The translations under genes and the position numbers were made by a program. Below are positions 1-12,400 of a stretch of DNA of 64,000 bases, piece by piece (position 1 is the stretch's first letter; every line of letters begins with the position of its first letter). Source of the stretch: Atriophallophorus winterbourni (Eukaryota > Platyhelminthes > Trematoda > Plagiorchiida > Microphallidae); NCBI GenBank assembly GCA_013407085.1, contig JACCGJ010014207.1:36266-100265 (forward strand), read 5' to 3'. The notes under the pieces are model-generated. The model did not search any database. It was not told where the DNA came from and saw nothing but the letters and a program-made list of their open reading frames with translations.

Positions 1-429
1 ATGACCAATCCTAGGTTACCTAAGATTATCAGGCGAGATCAAAATCAATTGATACGACCCCTTTGCATGCTTTGTAATCTCTTTATTGTTTATATATTGT
101 GGTGCTTACATCCCCATCCTTTGCACACCCTTGATTGTTATGATCGTTTGATGGTGCGATCAATTTCCGCTGACTGATAAGCCTGCTTGCGCAACCCGTG
201 TGCCAACTAGGGTTCATGTACGTTGAGCTTTATCCGCTGTAGAACCGGACGCTAGATTGGGAAGCTATCTGTCCCGTGCACCTTCTTGACCACATTCGCG
301 CCGGTTATGGTTGCTTTAAACGCCTCAGAATGCAACGCAATTCAAACTTGAACCAGGAATCGCAACGATTGTATGGCAAGCAGCCTAGACACGCAGGGGA
401 ATGTGGTATAAGTGTGGTAAACCTCAAGG

Positions 430-1680
430 CCCTTATGCTTCTCAAGATGTCATCTAGCTTGGTGACGAAACCTCCTCAACCCAATTTGCAACCTCGGCGA
501 ACACCCAAAAATGAACGAAATTAACCCTGTTTATTTTGACTCCCTTAGTAGACACAGGCGTCGCTATCTTTCGGTTTACGGAACATTGCGAAAACCCATC
601 ACTAACTTCGTTGCTTTGTGATGGATTTTAATAAATAGAGCAATGTCTTTTCGCAGCCAAAGAGCCCAGACCTCTAATTTCATTATTCTTGATAACGTTA
701 CCAGCGAGAATCTTCCAAATATTCTTCGATAGATACCTAAAAATCTGTTGGCCTGTCGACATATAAATATATATATATATGTATATATATATACATATAT
801 ATATTCTGGCAGTGCACCGTGCTCTTCAGGTTTCCACTAATCCATACTCCAAGATTTTTTTCCAACGAGCTACATGTTAAGTTTTCAATTCCTAATCGTT
901 ATGTCCTAGGAACATTCTTACCAAGGTGGAGGATCTTACTTTTTCGTATGTTGAATGTCATATCATTCATGGCCTCCCAATTTGACACGTGGTCCAAATC
1001 CATTTGCAGTTTCTCACAATCATCGGCAGAACTGATTTGCGTCCAAATTTTCATAGGACCATTTTGGATTATATGAGGGGGAGGGTAAATCGTTTATGTA
1101 AAATCGAAGGATGAGCTGCCATAGTACGAACCATTGTGAGACTCAGTTGGTGGTTTTGAACGTTTGGGTTAGCACTCGGTTTACTCTAACTCGTGCATGG
1201 CGATCTGACAGCTAGTCGCATAACCATGAGAGGGATGGCTCACATATTCCTAGACGCATCCGTTTTTGAAGAAGCAAATGGTGATTGACTCTGTTAAAAG
1301 CTTTAGAAATGTCTAAGTAATAGACGTGAATGCAAGAACTTCTATCTAACTCCTTCGTCCAGTCGTCTAACGCTATGAGAAGATTCGTTTGGCAAGAGCG
1401 ATGCGATCGAAATGCATGCTGCGCTGGCAAAAAACAAATTATGCTGTTCATAGTGTGCAATCATTCTATCGAGACTATACGTTCCATGATCTTATTAAGA
1501 ACAGGTAATAGTGTGACGGGGTTATAATTTGCAGCGTCAGATCGGCAGCCTCCTTTGAAGATTGGTGTTATCACGCCGGACTTACAATCTTTCGGTACCA
1601 GTCTCTTAAACATCGAATAGTTAAACAGGCTGGAGCGCGGTTTACAATGTTGATGATGACAGTATTTACCACTTTTCACA
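430..1680 (-). mobile_element. CR1-like non-LTR retrotransposon, reverse transcriptase remnant
   Basis: Minus strand reads KSGVITPIFKGGCRSDAANY, then YYLDISKAFNRVNHHLLL, LQMDLDHVSNWEAMND, and an eroded C-terminal part (TKLVMGFRNVP). Frameshifts and stops throughout. A (TA)n tract at 762-804 interrupts it. Confidence 0.8.
762..804. repeat. (TA)n simple repeat
   Basis: Alternating TA/TATA tract with a few G and C breaks. Confidence 0.95.
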
Positions 1681-2339
1681 GCAAACTAAGTTTATTTTTC
1701 CAACCTGGTTTGGGCAAACGACTAGAAACGGTTAGTAGTTTGCAAGTGCAGAGTTTGTGCTCACCTTAAAAAGTATTTTCTTCCAAACACTTGGTAATGC
1801 TGTATCAGATGCGCTAAGTTTCATAGAATAACCAAACTTATGAACATCCAAATCTCTTGCTCTCATCCATGCAACTGGGTTTGCCAATTTAGCGTCTGAA
1901 TGTGGCACATAAATTCTACATCCATCGAATTTACCATATGAATCGAACGGTGTTTTTTAAAGTCAACTCATTTATCTTGGAACACTATCGTTAAATGAAT
2001 GAGAGTGTTGCAATTTACTAATAAACAATAAATTAGAATGCTACTTTGCTTGTTCAAGAAGTCTGCTTAGTTTATGCCTACTGTTCAATAAAAGTTTCGC
2101 ACAGTCCCCGCGAATGTAACAAGGCCAGGCGTAGTGCTGGTATCCGTTCTCAATGACCTGTGGTCACTTGCCACGATTTCTCAACCACGTTGTAAAATGT
2201 GCTCTTGCAATTTAATATGATACATTCATAGACCTTTTACGTGGTGCAAGTAGAATATCATTCAAAGTAGAGAGCAGCTATCACATACGGGCAGAAATAG
2301 GAGAAAAACATAATTATTCAAGTCGAAAGATAACATCAA

Positions 2340-2545
2340 TCACACTCAAATTATGCAACAAGAGGAATCAATGCTCACTGAACCTAATCTTACTGTCTCC
2401 ACCTGATGATGGCAAACAGTCAGAAACCGGTAGTGGAGTGTCATTTCGGGGGACGTGAGCAACACATCACTTAGGAATCTTGAATTTGAAACCACCATCA
2501 TATTGGGTCCGTACAACGAACAAGAATGTTGCAAGACAATCACAA
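2340..2545 (+). repeat. Hammerhead repeat, A-type unit
   Basis: One unit of the dispersed family, with the ribozyme at 2399 and flanking text shared with copies at 14.4, 26.2 and 58.2 kb. Confidence 0.8.
2399..2436 (+). ncRNA. Hammerhead ribozyme (type I-like)
   Basis: Stem I CCAC pairs with GTGG. The core is CTGATGA, stem II is TGGC with GTCA (one G-U), loop AAACA, then GAAA, palindromic CCGG stem III, and a TA cleavage dinucleotide. All required boxes are present. Confidence 0.8.
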
Positions 2546-2944
2546 ATCGAATCTTAGTAAAGCGTTAGTTAGAAATGATCAAAATATTTTGTTCTAGTGG
2601 GTGTCAGCCATAAAACACAATACATTTTAACGAGCGATAAAACACAAAGACCACATTTTGTAACCATTCCATTCAGTGGAGTCTGTTCATAAGTGTGCAG
2701 GGGGTGTAAGCTTCTGCCCATAAAATTATTAACAATGTGAAATGCGTAATGAAATTTTCCACCATTCAGGGCGTAATGTCATTTCGGGCAAACATTCTGG
2801 CCAAGATATCTAAACGCTCGTCCTTACGGTTTTGCTTTCTCTACATTTTCAAGTAAACAAGTATAGCTTATCAGCAAAATCCTCTCGATGTTCCTCAACC
2901 TACCATTTGTATATATCTCCGCTTTTGGTTGAAAGCTCATTCGA

Positions 2945-3190
2945 TACAATCTATTGTGGTGCTCACATCCCATTTACTTACATATCAAAAGCGGTTTCGG
3001 GCTGTTTGCAGTCATCAGCTGGATACAGTAAGTTCGAGTCCAATGAACTTTGAAACAGTTTCAAAGTGCTAAACAAAATTAACAAGAATGCCACTGTTAA
3101 ACAGTGTTCTTACAGAGAACCCCGATGTTCAAATACTGAAACACAAAGCGCATCCTGCCCAAGCACTTATTATCGAGCAATACGGTGCTG
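2945..3190 (-). repeat. Hammerhead repeat, A-type unit
   Basis: Contains the shared ATTGTGGTGCTCACATCCC segment, the degenerate ribozyme and the conserved downstream region near 3088-3160. Confidence 0.75.
2986..3024 (-). ncRNA. Degenerate hammerhead ribozyme
   Basis: CTGATGA and GAAAC are kept with the AAACA loop, but stem I is eroded. Lies 350 bases before the first visible NRF exon. Confidence 0.5.
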
Positions 3191-3375
3191 CTAATCTATA
3201 CGTATCGATTCATTTATTCGTAAACGCTGGTAATCTGCAAAACATATTTATCTCACTCTGTACCATCTCCCGTCACTATAGAGTCCACTTTCGGAGTATA
3301 TTGCTCATAAACGTTTTTTTAGAAAATGTTTTCGAATTCCTTCTGTCTCATGTTTTGTTATGCGTTCCACTTCAG

Positions 3376-3480
3376 TGGCCTACTCACAGTCTACCTCACT
3401 CTCGACCGCTTCCGTTCGGTACGCACTGCGCTCGGGATGCTTAAATTCTGGGCCGTTTATGTCTTACACCGGTTTATGAG
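3376..3480 (+). CDS. NRF-like gene, first exon seen (SGLL motif)
   Basis: Follows a pyrimidine-rich acceptor (TGCGTTCCACTTCAG). It reads SGLLTVYLTLDRF and ends KFWAVYVLHRFMR, the conserved run before LTPLY in this family. One base completes a codon from the missing upstream exon; two bases carry over to the next exon. The donor is GTTCGT, weaker than the others. Confidence 0.82.
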
Positions 3481-6400
3481 GTTCGTAATCGAGTTTTGAA
3501 CAATTTGATCCCATTATAATGTTCTTTTTCTATGCTATTAGTCAAAAGAGCAAGGTGAGTTTGAGTATCTGGTGTGTATTGTTACTTGGTGTTTGTATAA
3601 CCGAACATGCGGGATGGGTCAATATATTTATAAATAAATAGAAATATAAATTACAAATAAATCAAGATTTATAAGCAAAGATATTCAGCACGGTGAATCG
3701 GTAAAGAGCTCTAGCGGAAATTGTCTCGTCGTTCGTTCAAAATACTCCATAAAATTGTGATAATGGTTTTTTCGGACAAGACGTATTGAGCAACTCTTAA
3801 AAATGATAAGTGCCAATTGGCAAAATAAAAAGAAATCAAACAAGTTCATCCAACTAATTAACGTAACAAGTTGCTTGAAATCATGAAAACCATGCTAAAA
3901 CGGTTCCACCTAATTTTACAGACCCATTCGAGATTAGAACAGAGTGACGAGGAAAGCATGTTATGATCCATGGCAGCGAAAGCCATAAGGAAGCTATCGT
4001 TCTACTCGTTAACGAAACTTGTTTTAATGCATGTTCCACTCGAGGTGTAGGCATATCATTCCAGTTTGTTTGTGTTTACTCTTCTATAAAATCCGTAGCT
4101 ATTTAAGTCCCACCCTTCCCCATGTTTTAGGATTTTACTTTTTCATAGTTGCATGGCAGTTAAGCATTCGGTACATACTATCGGTGTAATGGTGTCTCTG
4201 GTGATGATGATGCAAATGCCCATAGGTGCTTTACTTTCTGAAATGACACCTTAAGTTTTAATACGAATAAGGGGATGGATTGCTTTAATTTCAGTCAACG
4301 GAGATTGTTGTTGTTGTTGTTGGCCTCCGTCGGTCGATGTCGACCATGGATGTACATCACATCGCATGAATTTCATGTTTTGCAACTTTTTGAATGACTA
4401 AACAGTCCGATTCGGGAGGAACAATCTCTCCCGCAGCGCTTGCAACGATAGTCAGAACTCTGTTGTATTGCATCAGTTGCACGCCGGCGGCGTGATCTGC
4501 GTTCAGCAGCCAGGAGCTGTATTTGCTCCTCCCCGGCTTGCAGTCGACGCTTTACACAATGCCTCCAAAGTGAGCGGTCAAGAGCAAGTTCTTCCCAGCT
4601 TGCGGGGTCAATGTCAAGAGCTTTCATATCTCTTTTGCAAACATCTTTGTACCGCAAGTGCGGTCTGCCCAATGGTCGACTTCCTAATTGCAAATCACCG
4701 TAGAGTAGATCTTTCGGAATACGACCATTTTCCATTCTATAGACATGACCAAGCCACCGCAGGCGGCGCTGACGTAATAGGGTGAACATGCTCTGTAGAC
4801 CAGCTTTTGAAAGCACTTCAGCGTTAGTCACTCTGTGGTTCTGCTTAAAATGGAGACTAAATTGATCAGCTTGTTGTCGTTGTTGTTGGTCTCCTTCGGT
4901 CGATGTCGACCATGTATGTACATCACAATCGCAGCTTGTAATCGATCATTTATTCTAGTGAAGATGCGAAGAACTTACGCGACAACCTTGGACACAAGCG
5001 TCCATAGACATTGGCGAAAACAGATCACATTTAAAAAAGCGTCTACATGGCATGTGTCAACGTTAACAGTTGAAACAGAACAAAAAATTATTTAAGCGAA
5101 CATTGTGTCGATAAATGTTTTGCAGAGCCGGTACTTTACATTATAATCGATTCATAAGAATAAACAATCGATTGACATCTATAAACTACTGGTACAGAGT
5201 TGCACCAAATATTACCTAACTCTATTAAATTTGGACACACATTATATTATTCTGTAGATTATATTTTGCGAAGAACTACCGGTGTTCAGTATCTAGAAGT
5301 ATTCATATCGTTCCGCATATTACAATACAAGATCTTATTAAAACGCGAAAAGTTTTGTAGATTACCCCGGATTTGTATTATATGAAATAATGAGAAACGA
5401 AGTCCACACAGGAGGTTGAATACTCAAAGAAGTCATCAACAAGGCGGTTCACTCATTGAGTATGTACGTTAAGATACCCGCAAATTTGATTTAAAATCGA
5501 GTGGAGCTTGGCTCGGCACATAAATAAATCAGTCTACACAAAGTTCACTTTTACTGGAGCCCATGGACACTGCAAATCCAATTCCGTGTTGGGACTCCAC
5601 CATCAATTTATAATGAACGTGTTATCATGAATAGCAATGTCAATTAGAATACGTTGCGATCAATTTCACTATGTTTGATTCGAAGACCAGGCCACGAATT
5701 GATAATTGCTAGGTTGAGCGATCGTAGCTGGCTTCTTTCCGGCAAGTTGGTCTAAACATCCATACTTTAAATGTGTCCAGCGAAAGATAGATTGATGTAT
5801 GGCTTACCGCAATGTCCGAAACAACAGTTGAAACTGATTGTTCAACCCTTTGTCTACGGTAATTGGATATACGTATTTTATGATATTATTGTGTTATTCT
5901 GCTTAATTGTGGCATAAATAAAACACATGATTAATTTTATGAATCAGATGCCCGACGCCGCCTGACAAGTGCACTCCGATGGTGACTGAAGGTACCGACG
6001 GAAGCTACTGAGCAACCGACTGCTTGTTTGAGGTGGTAACTAAAGTTACCGTCAGTAGACAAAGGGTTAAAGGGTATTTTTTGTTTCAAGGCCACGGGTT
6101 TAACACAATCCACAAGTGTGTGGACACATGTGATTGAACCAGTTTGTCGTGCCAAACGCATCCAGCAGTGGATAACAAGTTCAAACCTTGTTAGACGATT
6201 TAACGGCTTTAATCTATACTCGGATAATCGTGCGCTCGAAACAAAACACCAAGATTATATGCATCGCTTAGCGTTTTCGTCAGACGCGAAACTCCAGCTC
6301 TACGATTCATTTATGCGCAGACACGATCAACATCATGACTTCATATGAGTATCTAGTGCTGACAACGAGTCTCGAAACAGTTTTAAAAATAAGTCTACAG

Positions 6401-9400
6401 ATAAATGATGTCATAGTCGAAACGAAAAGGATCCAGGGGTCGAATTTCTGGATTCGATTTTGAGGTGAGACTATCTAGTCGAGTCTTGAATCACAATCAT
6501 CATGCCCAAGTACGGCAGTGAAATTGATCAAGATATTCATCTCATTATCTGCTCTAGCTTTTCTGCTGTTTTGACACGATCAACTTGTTTAAAATAGTTT
6601 GTCATTCTGCCTTTCACCTGGGTGAGCAATTACACTGTGTTATCATTTCACAGGTTAACTCCGCTTTACATGTTGGTACTGATTCTGTACACGGGTTTGC
6701 TAAACCACATATATGACGGTCCGTTCTACATGCAGGACCCAAAATCTTCTGACATACAATTTTGTAAAAATCACTGGTACCTTATATACCTTAANNNNNN
6801 NNNNNNNNNNNNNNTGTTGGATAAGGCTGGTACGACCAACCTGTTCAAAGCATGTGTCCAAACACATGTTAAATTGGGTTAAACCCATAACCATGAAACA
6901 AAATATTCATTTGCATGCTTTTCCGTCATTCACACCCCACGACCGGTTTCGTGCTGTTTGCACTCATCAGGTAGGGACAGTAAGCTCAGGATCCGCATGC
7001 GCTTGAAACAGTGGAAGAATGGTAAACAAGGAGCGCTTGTATGCCACTGTTGGATAAGGCTGGTACGACCAACCTGTTCAAAGCATGGGTTCAAACACAT
7101 GTTAAATGGGGTTAAACCCATAACCATGAAACAAAATATTTCATCCTGATCTTACTGTCCCTACCTGCTGAGTGGCAAACAGCCCGAAACCGTCGTTGGG
7201 TTGTGAATACTGAAAAGCATGCAAATGATATCTAAGTTACAACCTTGTTGGACGATTTAAAGTCTTTAAATCTATAGCGGATAATCTGCGGCTCGAAACA
7301 AAAACACAAAAGATTATATGCACTCGCTTACGCGTTTTTCGTCACACGCGAACACTCCAGTTCAATGATCATTTATGCACAGACACGATCAACTCATGAC
7401 TACATCTGAGTATCCAGTGCTGACGTACCGAGTCTCGACACAGTTTTAAAAAATAAATCCACAGCTAAGTGATTATAGTTCGAACCAAAAGGACTTGGGG
7501 AATTTCCGGATTAGATTTGAGCGTTAGGCTATTCTAGTCGCGTTCTCGAATCGCAATGATAAATGAATTAAAACGTTCATCGTGCCCAAGTGCCGCAGTT
7601 AAATTGATCAAAATATTCATCTCATTATCTGCTCTAGCTTTTCTGCTGTTTTGACACGATCAACTTGTTTAAAATAGCTGGTCATTCTGTCTTTCACCTG
7701 GGTGGAAAATCACACTGTGTTATCATTTCACAGGTTAACTCCGCTTTACATGTTGGTATTGATTCTGTACACGGGTTTGCTAAACCACATATACGACGGT
7801 CCGTTCTACATGCAGGATCCAAAATCTTCTGACATACAATTTTGTAAAAATCACTGGTACCTTATATACCTTAACAACTTGGTGAAGTCATCAGAAATTG
7901 TGAGTCGCTATTTTTTAATTTTGAGTAATTTAAAATTTCAATGCTGGCAGTGTCAATAATTTGATTAGATTTTCCATATTCTTTTGCAAACATGTTGGTA
8001 AGCACTGGTATAGACTTACTGTTTTTATCAAGTTCAGCTTGCAAGCCACCTTTGGGTAAGGTTGGTACGACCAACCTGTTCAATCGCATGTGCATGCACA
8101 CATTTAGATGGGGTTAACCCCCTAGTCCTCAACAAGGATCCTCATTTCCATGTGATATAGATGCTTTGTTCATAGTTATGGGTTTAACCCCATCTACAAA
8201 TCATTGAACAGGTTGGTCGTACCAACCATTTCTATCAGTGGCATACAAGTGCTACTTATTTATCATTCTTCCACTGTTTCAAGGGCATGCGGATCCTGAT
8301 GCTATTGTCCATACCAGGTGAGTGCAAACAGCACGAAACCGGTCGTGGCGTGTTGGTGTGATGGAGATGCATGCAAATGAGCTTTATAGGTCATGATCAT
8401 GGGTTCAAACACTGTCTACACGAGTGTGGGCTCGTGCGGTTGAACAGTTTGGTCGTACCAACTTTATCCAACAGTGTCATACAAGCACAACTTAGTTACC
8501 ATTCTTCCACTGTTTCAAACGCATGCGGATCCTGGTCCTACTGTCTCTACCTGATGATTGCAAACATATCTTCACCGGTTGTGGGTTGTGTGTGTGTGAT
8601 GGAAATGCATGCAAAATGAACATCAATACCAGTAGCATAATTCAAGTGTCGGTTGGCGAACGGACTATGGATAACATCAGTGAAGTTGTTCTCAGCAGCT
8701 GTTTGCAATATAGAAATGGATATTCTATTTAAATATTCGGTATACGGATGGAGATTCCCATAGCTTTTACGTTGCTTATTCTCGTGCTGAATTTGATTTA
8801 TTTGTCTGTGTGTGAAGTGTACGTGTACGGTGAAAATGCTCAGCTCATCTACATGTGTATGAGCACAAGCAAATGAACATGTTTGTCGTACCAGCCTTAT
8901 CCAACGGATGTGTAATCGCACAGTACTTCTGTTCTGTACGGCTAACATCGTGCTAAATTGATTGGCCAGAGGTAGTGAGCTGCATGCTGAAACAGGCTGT
9001 AGTCTCACTACCATTTCCTGTTCTTTTTTCTTCCTCATATTTGTCTAGGCCTATGCAACCTGAAAGTATCTTAGCCCAAGTGCAGTCTGACTGTGCGGCA
9101 CTTTGCCTGGATCATGTTTGTGCTTTCATACCATCATACCATACGATCCAACAGTGAAGTATGAATCTTTGCACTTTGTCTGGCTCCAGACTTGTGCTTC
9201 ACGATGATGACGATATTGAAGTATGAATTCACACTTTGTTTACCATTTCATCATTGCTTGAAAGCTTGCGTATCCTGATCCGGCTGTCCCTACCTGTTAC
9301 AACACCAAACACGTCATGGGGTGTATGTGATTGAAATGCATGCAAGCACATATATGTATTTCAAGCATATGGTTTTAACCCCAACCAAAGGTGTGTGGGC

Positions 9401-12400
9401 ACCTGCGATTGAACAGATTGGTCCTGCCAGTCTTATCCAACTGTGAACCATAAGTTCAAGCTTTGACTAATTTTTATTCTACCTCACCGAGATTCAGTGG
9501 TAATTTCGCATTGAGTTTAACCATGAATCAATACTTTTTATTAGCTACAGTTGATCAGATATTGCATATGAAATGTTGAGTGCCAACCAAACAAAAATAT
9601 TGTAATCTCATGTTTAATGTTCATTTATAGTGTATGGGATGGACCTGGTACATGTCCAACGACATGCAATTCAGTCTCGTTTTGGCACCAATTTTTATCA
9701 CTCTTGCTACTTGGTGAGTAATAAGTAGTCTCAACGTTTACTTTTTGCGCACTCACTTATTTTGCGTTTTCCCGGAAGGCGGCGTTCTTTGTATCCTCCG
9801 AGCGCGCTTGATTTAAACTATCCGCCATTGTGAATCAAGCCATCTGCAATAGGTTCGCTAATGTGGCATATTCGAACGGAATTATTGAATGGTGTAAAAC
9901 TAGAAAGAATCTATTTCGGGGAATGTGAGCAACACATTACTTTAGGAAGAATCTATGTTATTGAACGTGTTGCTTCTAGACTCAGGATTAATTCACTTAA
10001 GCATTTGACATTTGCGCTAAAGTGAATGTTTTCGAGACAACACGACAACAAGAAGCGATTTGCTTCAAATCTTTATAAAGAAATATCAATGTGTAAATAT
10101 AAAGGGCACGCGAAGGATGTTCGTCCATTAAATTCGACACAGAACAGTTCAATTACACATTATATAAGTAGTCGGGAAACGAATAATTAAACGGAAACTT
10201 GTCCAATTTAGTTTTAAACTCATGCTAGTCAGTTGACTGAGTAAATGTAGAAGGTAAACTGTTCCTACTAAAACAGACACGGGCAGAATAAAAATGCCTT
10301 CTCCAGTGTATTCGGGAAATGGGTCAAAAAGCGAATATTCATGAGTGAGATAGTTCCGTGTTTCCCTTCGAGAGCATGAATGATTTAACGTATGAAATAT
10401 TTTGTAAAGTAGTAAAAGATCTCGTATGGTTCGTCGATAAGGAAAAGGGAACAAATTCAGGCGAGTGCTTCTTTCTTCGCAAGCACGTTTTCGAGTGTGG
10501 GATCCACAGTAACATTAACATTTGCACAATCAGACTATTCTATCACATACAAAATGTAAATCTGAAGCGTATGAACTGGAGCTTAATCGAACTAGGTGAC
10601 CATATTATCTGAAATACAGGGCCATACACCAGTGCATCTAGTTATATTTTAACAAGGCCAAATAAATTATCGCTGGTATTCTATATTTGAATTTGTAATA
10701 AGTGTTAAGTATCGTTCATACAATCAATGCACAATGTTCGACTACAGTTTCACCCAGTGATTTACGGTCATGCGTTGTTTTTGAGACACCGCTCCTAACC
10801 AATAAATCAGCCGGAATTGTTGATTGGCTGGAACTTGGACACCACACTTAACGATTGAAAACACCGACTTTAATTGGCCTGGGGTTTTGAAGAATTCTTG
10901 CAATCATTATCGATCTGGAAATATCGATCTATATGCTATAAGATTAGTGCTTACTTTCACACGATTCGCGTGAACATACATCGTTATTCCAAGAGTCAGT
11001 TGGCTTTTAGCCTTTTCTATGTTGGCACAACAACAAAGTGATTTTGGGGATCGACTTGGCTGAGAATATATTTTGCGACAAAGAAAACGCAAACCCAACA
11101 GCGATGAACACTAATCAATCACCAATGTGTTCTGTTGCTCACACATATAATACCGACGTGTAAGAGCCACAAAACACATCTAGCATGGATTCTTTCGTTC
11201 GCTTTATCAATGGCAGCGGCCCTGAGTGAGGTGGTCAGCACGATCCTGTGCTGTTCATCAGTTTCATTACTTTAGCATTTATTGAAATCGAATGTGACGA
11301 TCATACTTTAGCTAACCATGATATAAACCCCACCTATTGACAAATCATTTATCTACCTTACTTACATCAAGACAATTGATGCATATTATTTATACGTATA
11401 TATTTTGACGGTTATTGTAAAGTTGAGGTGATGGTGGTTACCTAACACACGTTTTTTCGATGAAACCACGTCACCCGTACTGCCTCATATACCGAACCCG
11501 AAGATATCCTCCGATTTTTGGTAAATACAAAAATCTGTAACGGCAACTTGTTAACGTAAGCAATCAAGCAACCCTATTTGATATAGTTTAGTCGGGACAC
11601 GCATAATCAATAATATGTTCTGAGCTCAGGAACATCATTATTTCGTAAAAGGAAATCAAACATGCACAGGGTTGCTCACTCATTCGAGCAATTACACTCC
11701 ACAACCGGTTTCCGGATGTTTGTCGTCATCAGATGGAGACGATAACTTTGGGTTCTTTGAGTCTTAGAACAGTTAAATACATTTGTCCTATTGAATTATC
11801 TCCAAATCCGTTGAGGTGCGAGCGATTATATCCGGGGAAACTTCTTACTGAAGTATTTCGAGAACACAAAATAATTGAATGTTTATCCTATAACAAAGTG
11901 GTCAACTTTTCATCAATAGTTAACGATGGATATTCCGCAGATTTATCAGGCACCACAGGGTTAAACTCATGTAAATTTGAACCCCACATCAGAACAGCGG
12001 TTTTGCTTTAAGTTGATTGCATCCGTATAATTTTAAAACGAAATTTCGCATTACGAAACATATGCATCACCAGTAAAACGATCCATTACAGGAACGACTA
12101 CGTCGGCTTAGCGTTCGCCAGTTCTCTGGTGGTCTCATCTGCAGCAACTTACGGAATAATCAGCTACCAAAAGGGATATGGTATTATCACTGTCGACGTG
12201 TGAGTGATTTTGTTTAATTCGAAGTGTTCGATATTAGTTGTAAATTTATTCACAAGGTTTCTAGTAGAATAATTCAAATGTCCCGTTCCACTCTGGTCCC
12301 AAGTTACTTCCGTTTATTAGGCTAAGTATTGTTGTTCGTATTGGTCTACTTCACATTCGGACACTGTTTTCTTCTGTTGAATGATATATATATTATTAAC

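Larger units (their letters stand above)
6815..7215. repeat. Hammerhead repeat, B-type units, tandem then inverted
   Basis: The segment TGTTGGATAAGGCTGGTACG begins at 6815 and again at 7048 (period 233). The second unit is joined to an inverted partial copy from about 7141. The unit carries short palindromes such as CATGTGT/ACACATG and GGTTGGT/ACCAACC. Confidence 0.85.
6177..7874 (+). repeat. Tandem segmental duplication, period about 1080 bp
   Basis: 6177-6794 is repeated at about 7237-7874. The 120 bases before the exon are about 95 percent alike and the exon about 98 percent. The outer part (6200-6500 against 7260-7570) is much less alike and has many single-base indels. Confidence 0.85.
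8035..8620. repeat. Hammerhead repeat, B-type cluster
   Basis: An inverted fragment (8035-8160) then two plus-oriented units with GTGGCATACAAG or its variant at 8239 and 8475, period about 236. Confidence 0.82.

Noticed and set aside
1790..1812. A possible upstream NRF exon ending before GTAATG
   Set aside because: Phase fits but the encoded residues do not match the conserved sequence expected before SGLL.
3088..3444. 118-codon plus-strand ORF
   Set aside because: It begins in a repeat and overlaps the real NRF exon in a different frame; no family resemblance.
6815..8620. CRISPR-like array because of repeated blocks
   Set aside because: Units are about 235 bp with no short repeat-spacer pattern, in a eukaryotic intron. 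They are hammerhead repeats.
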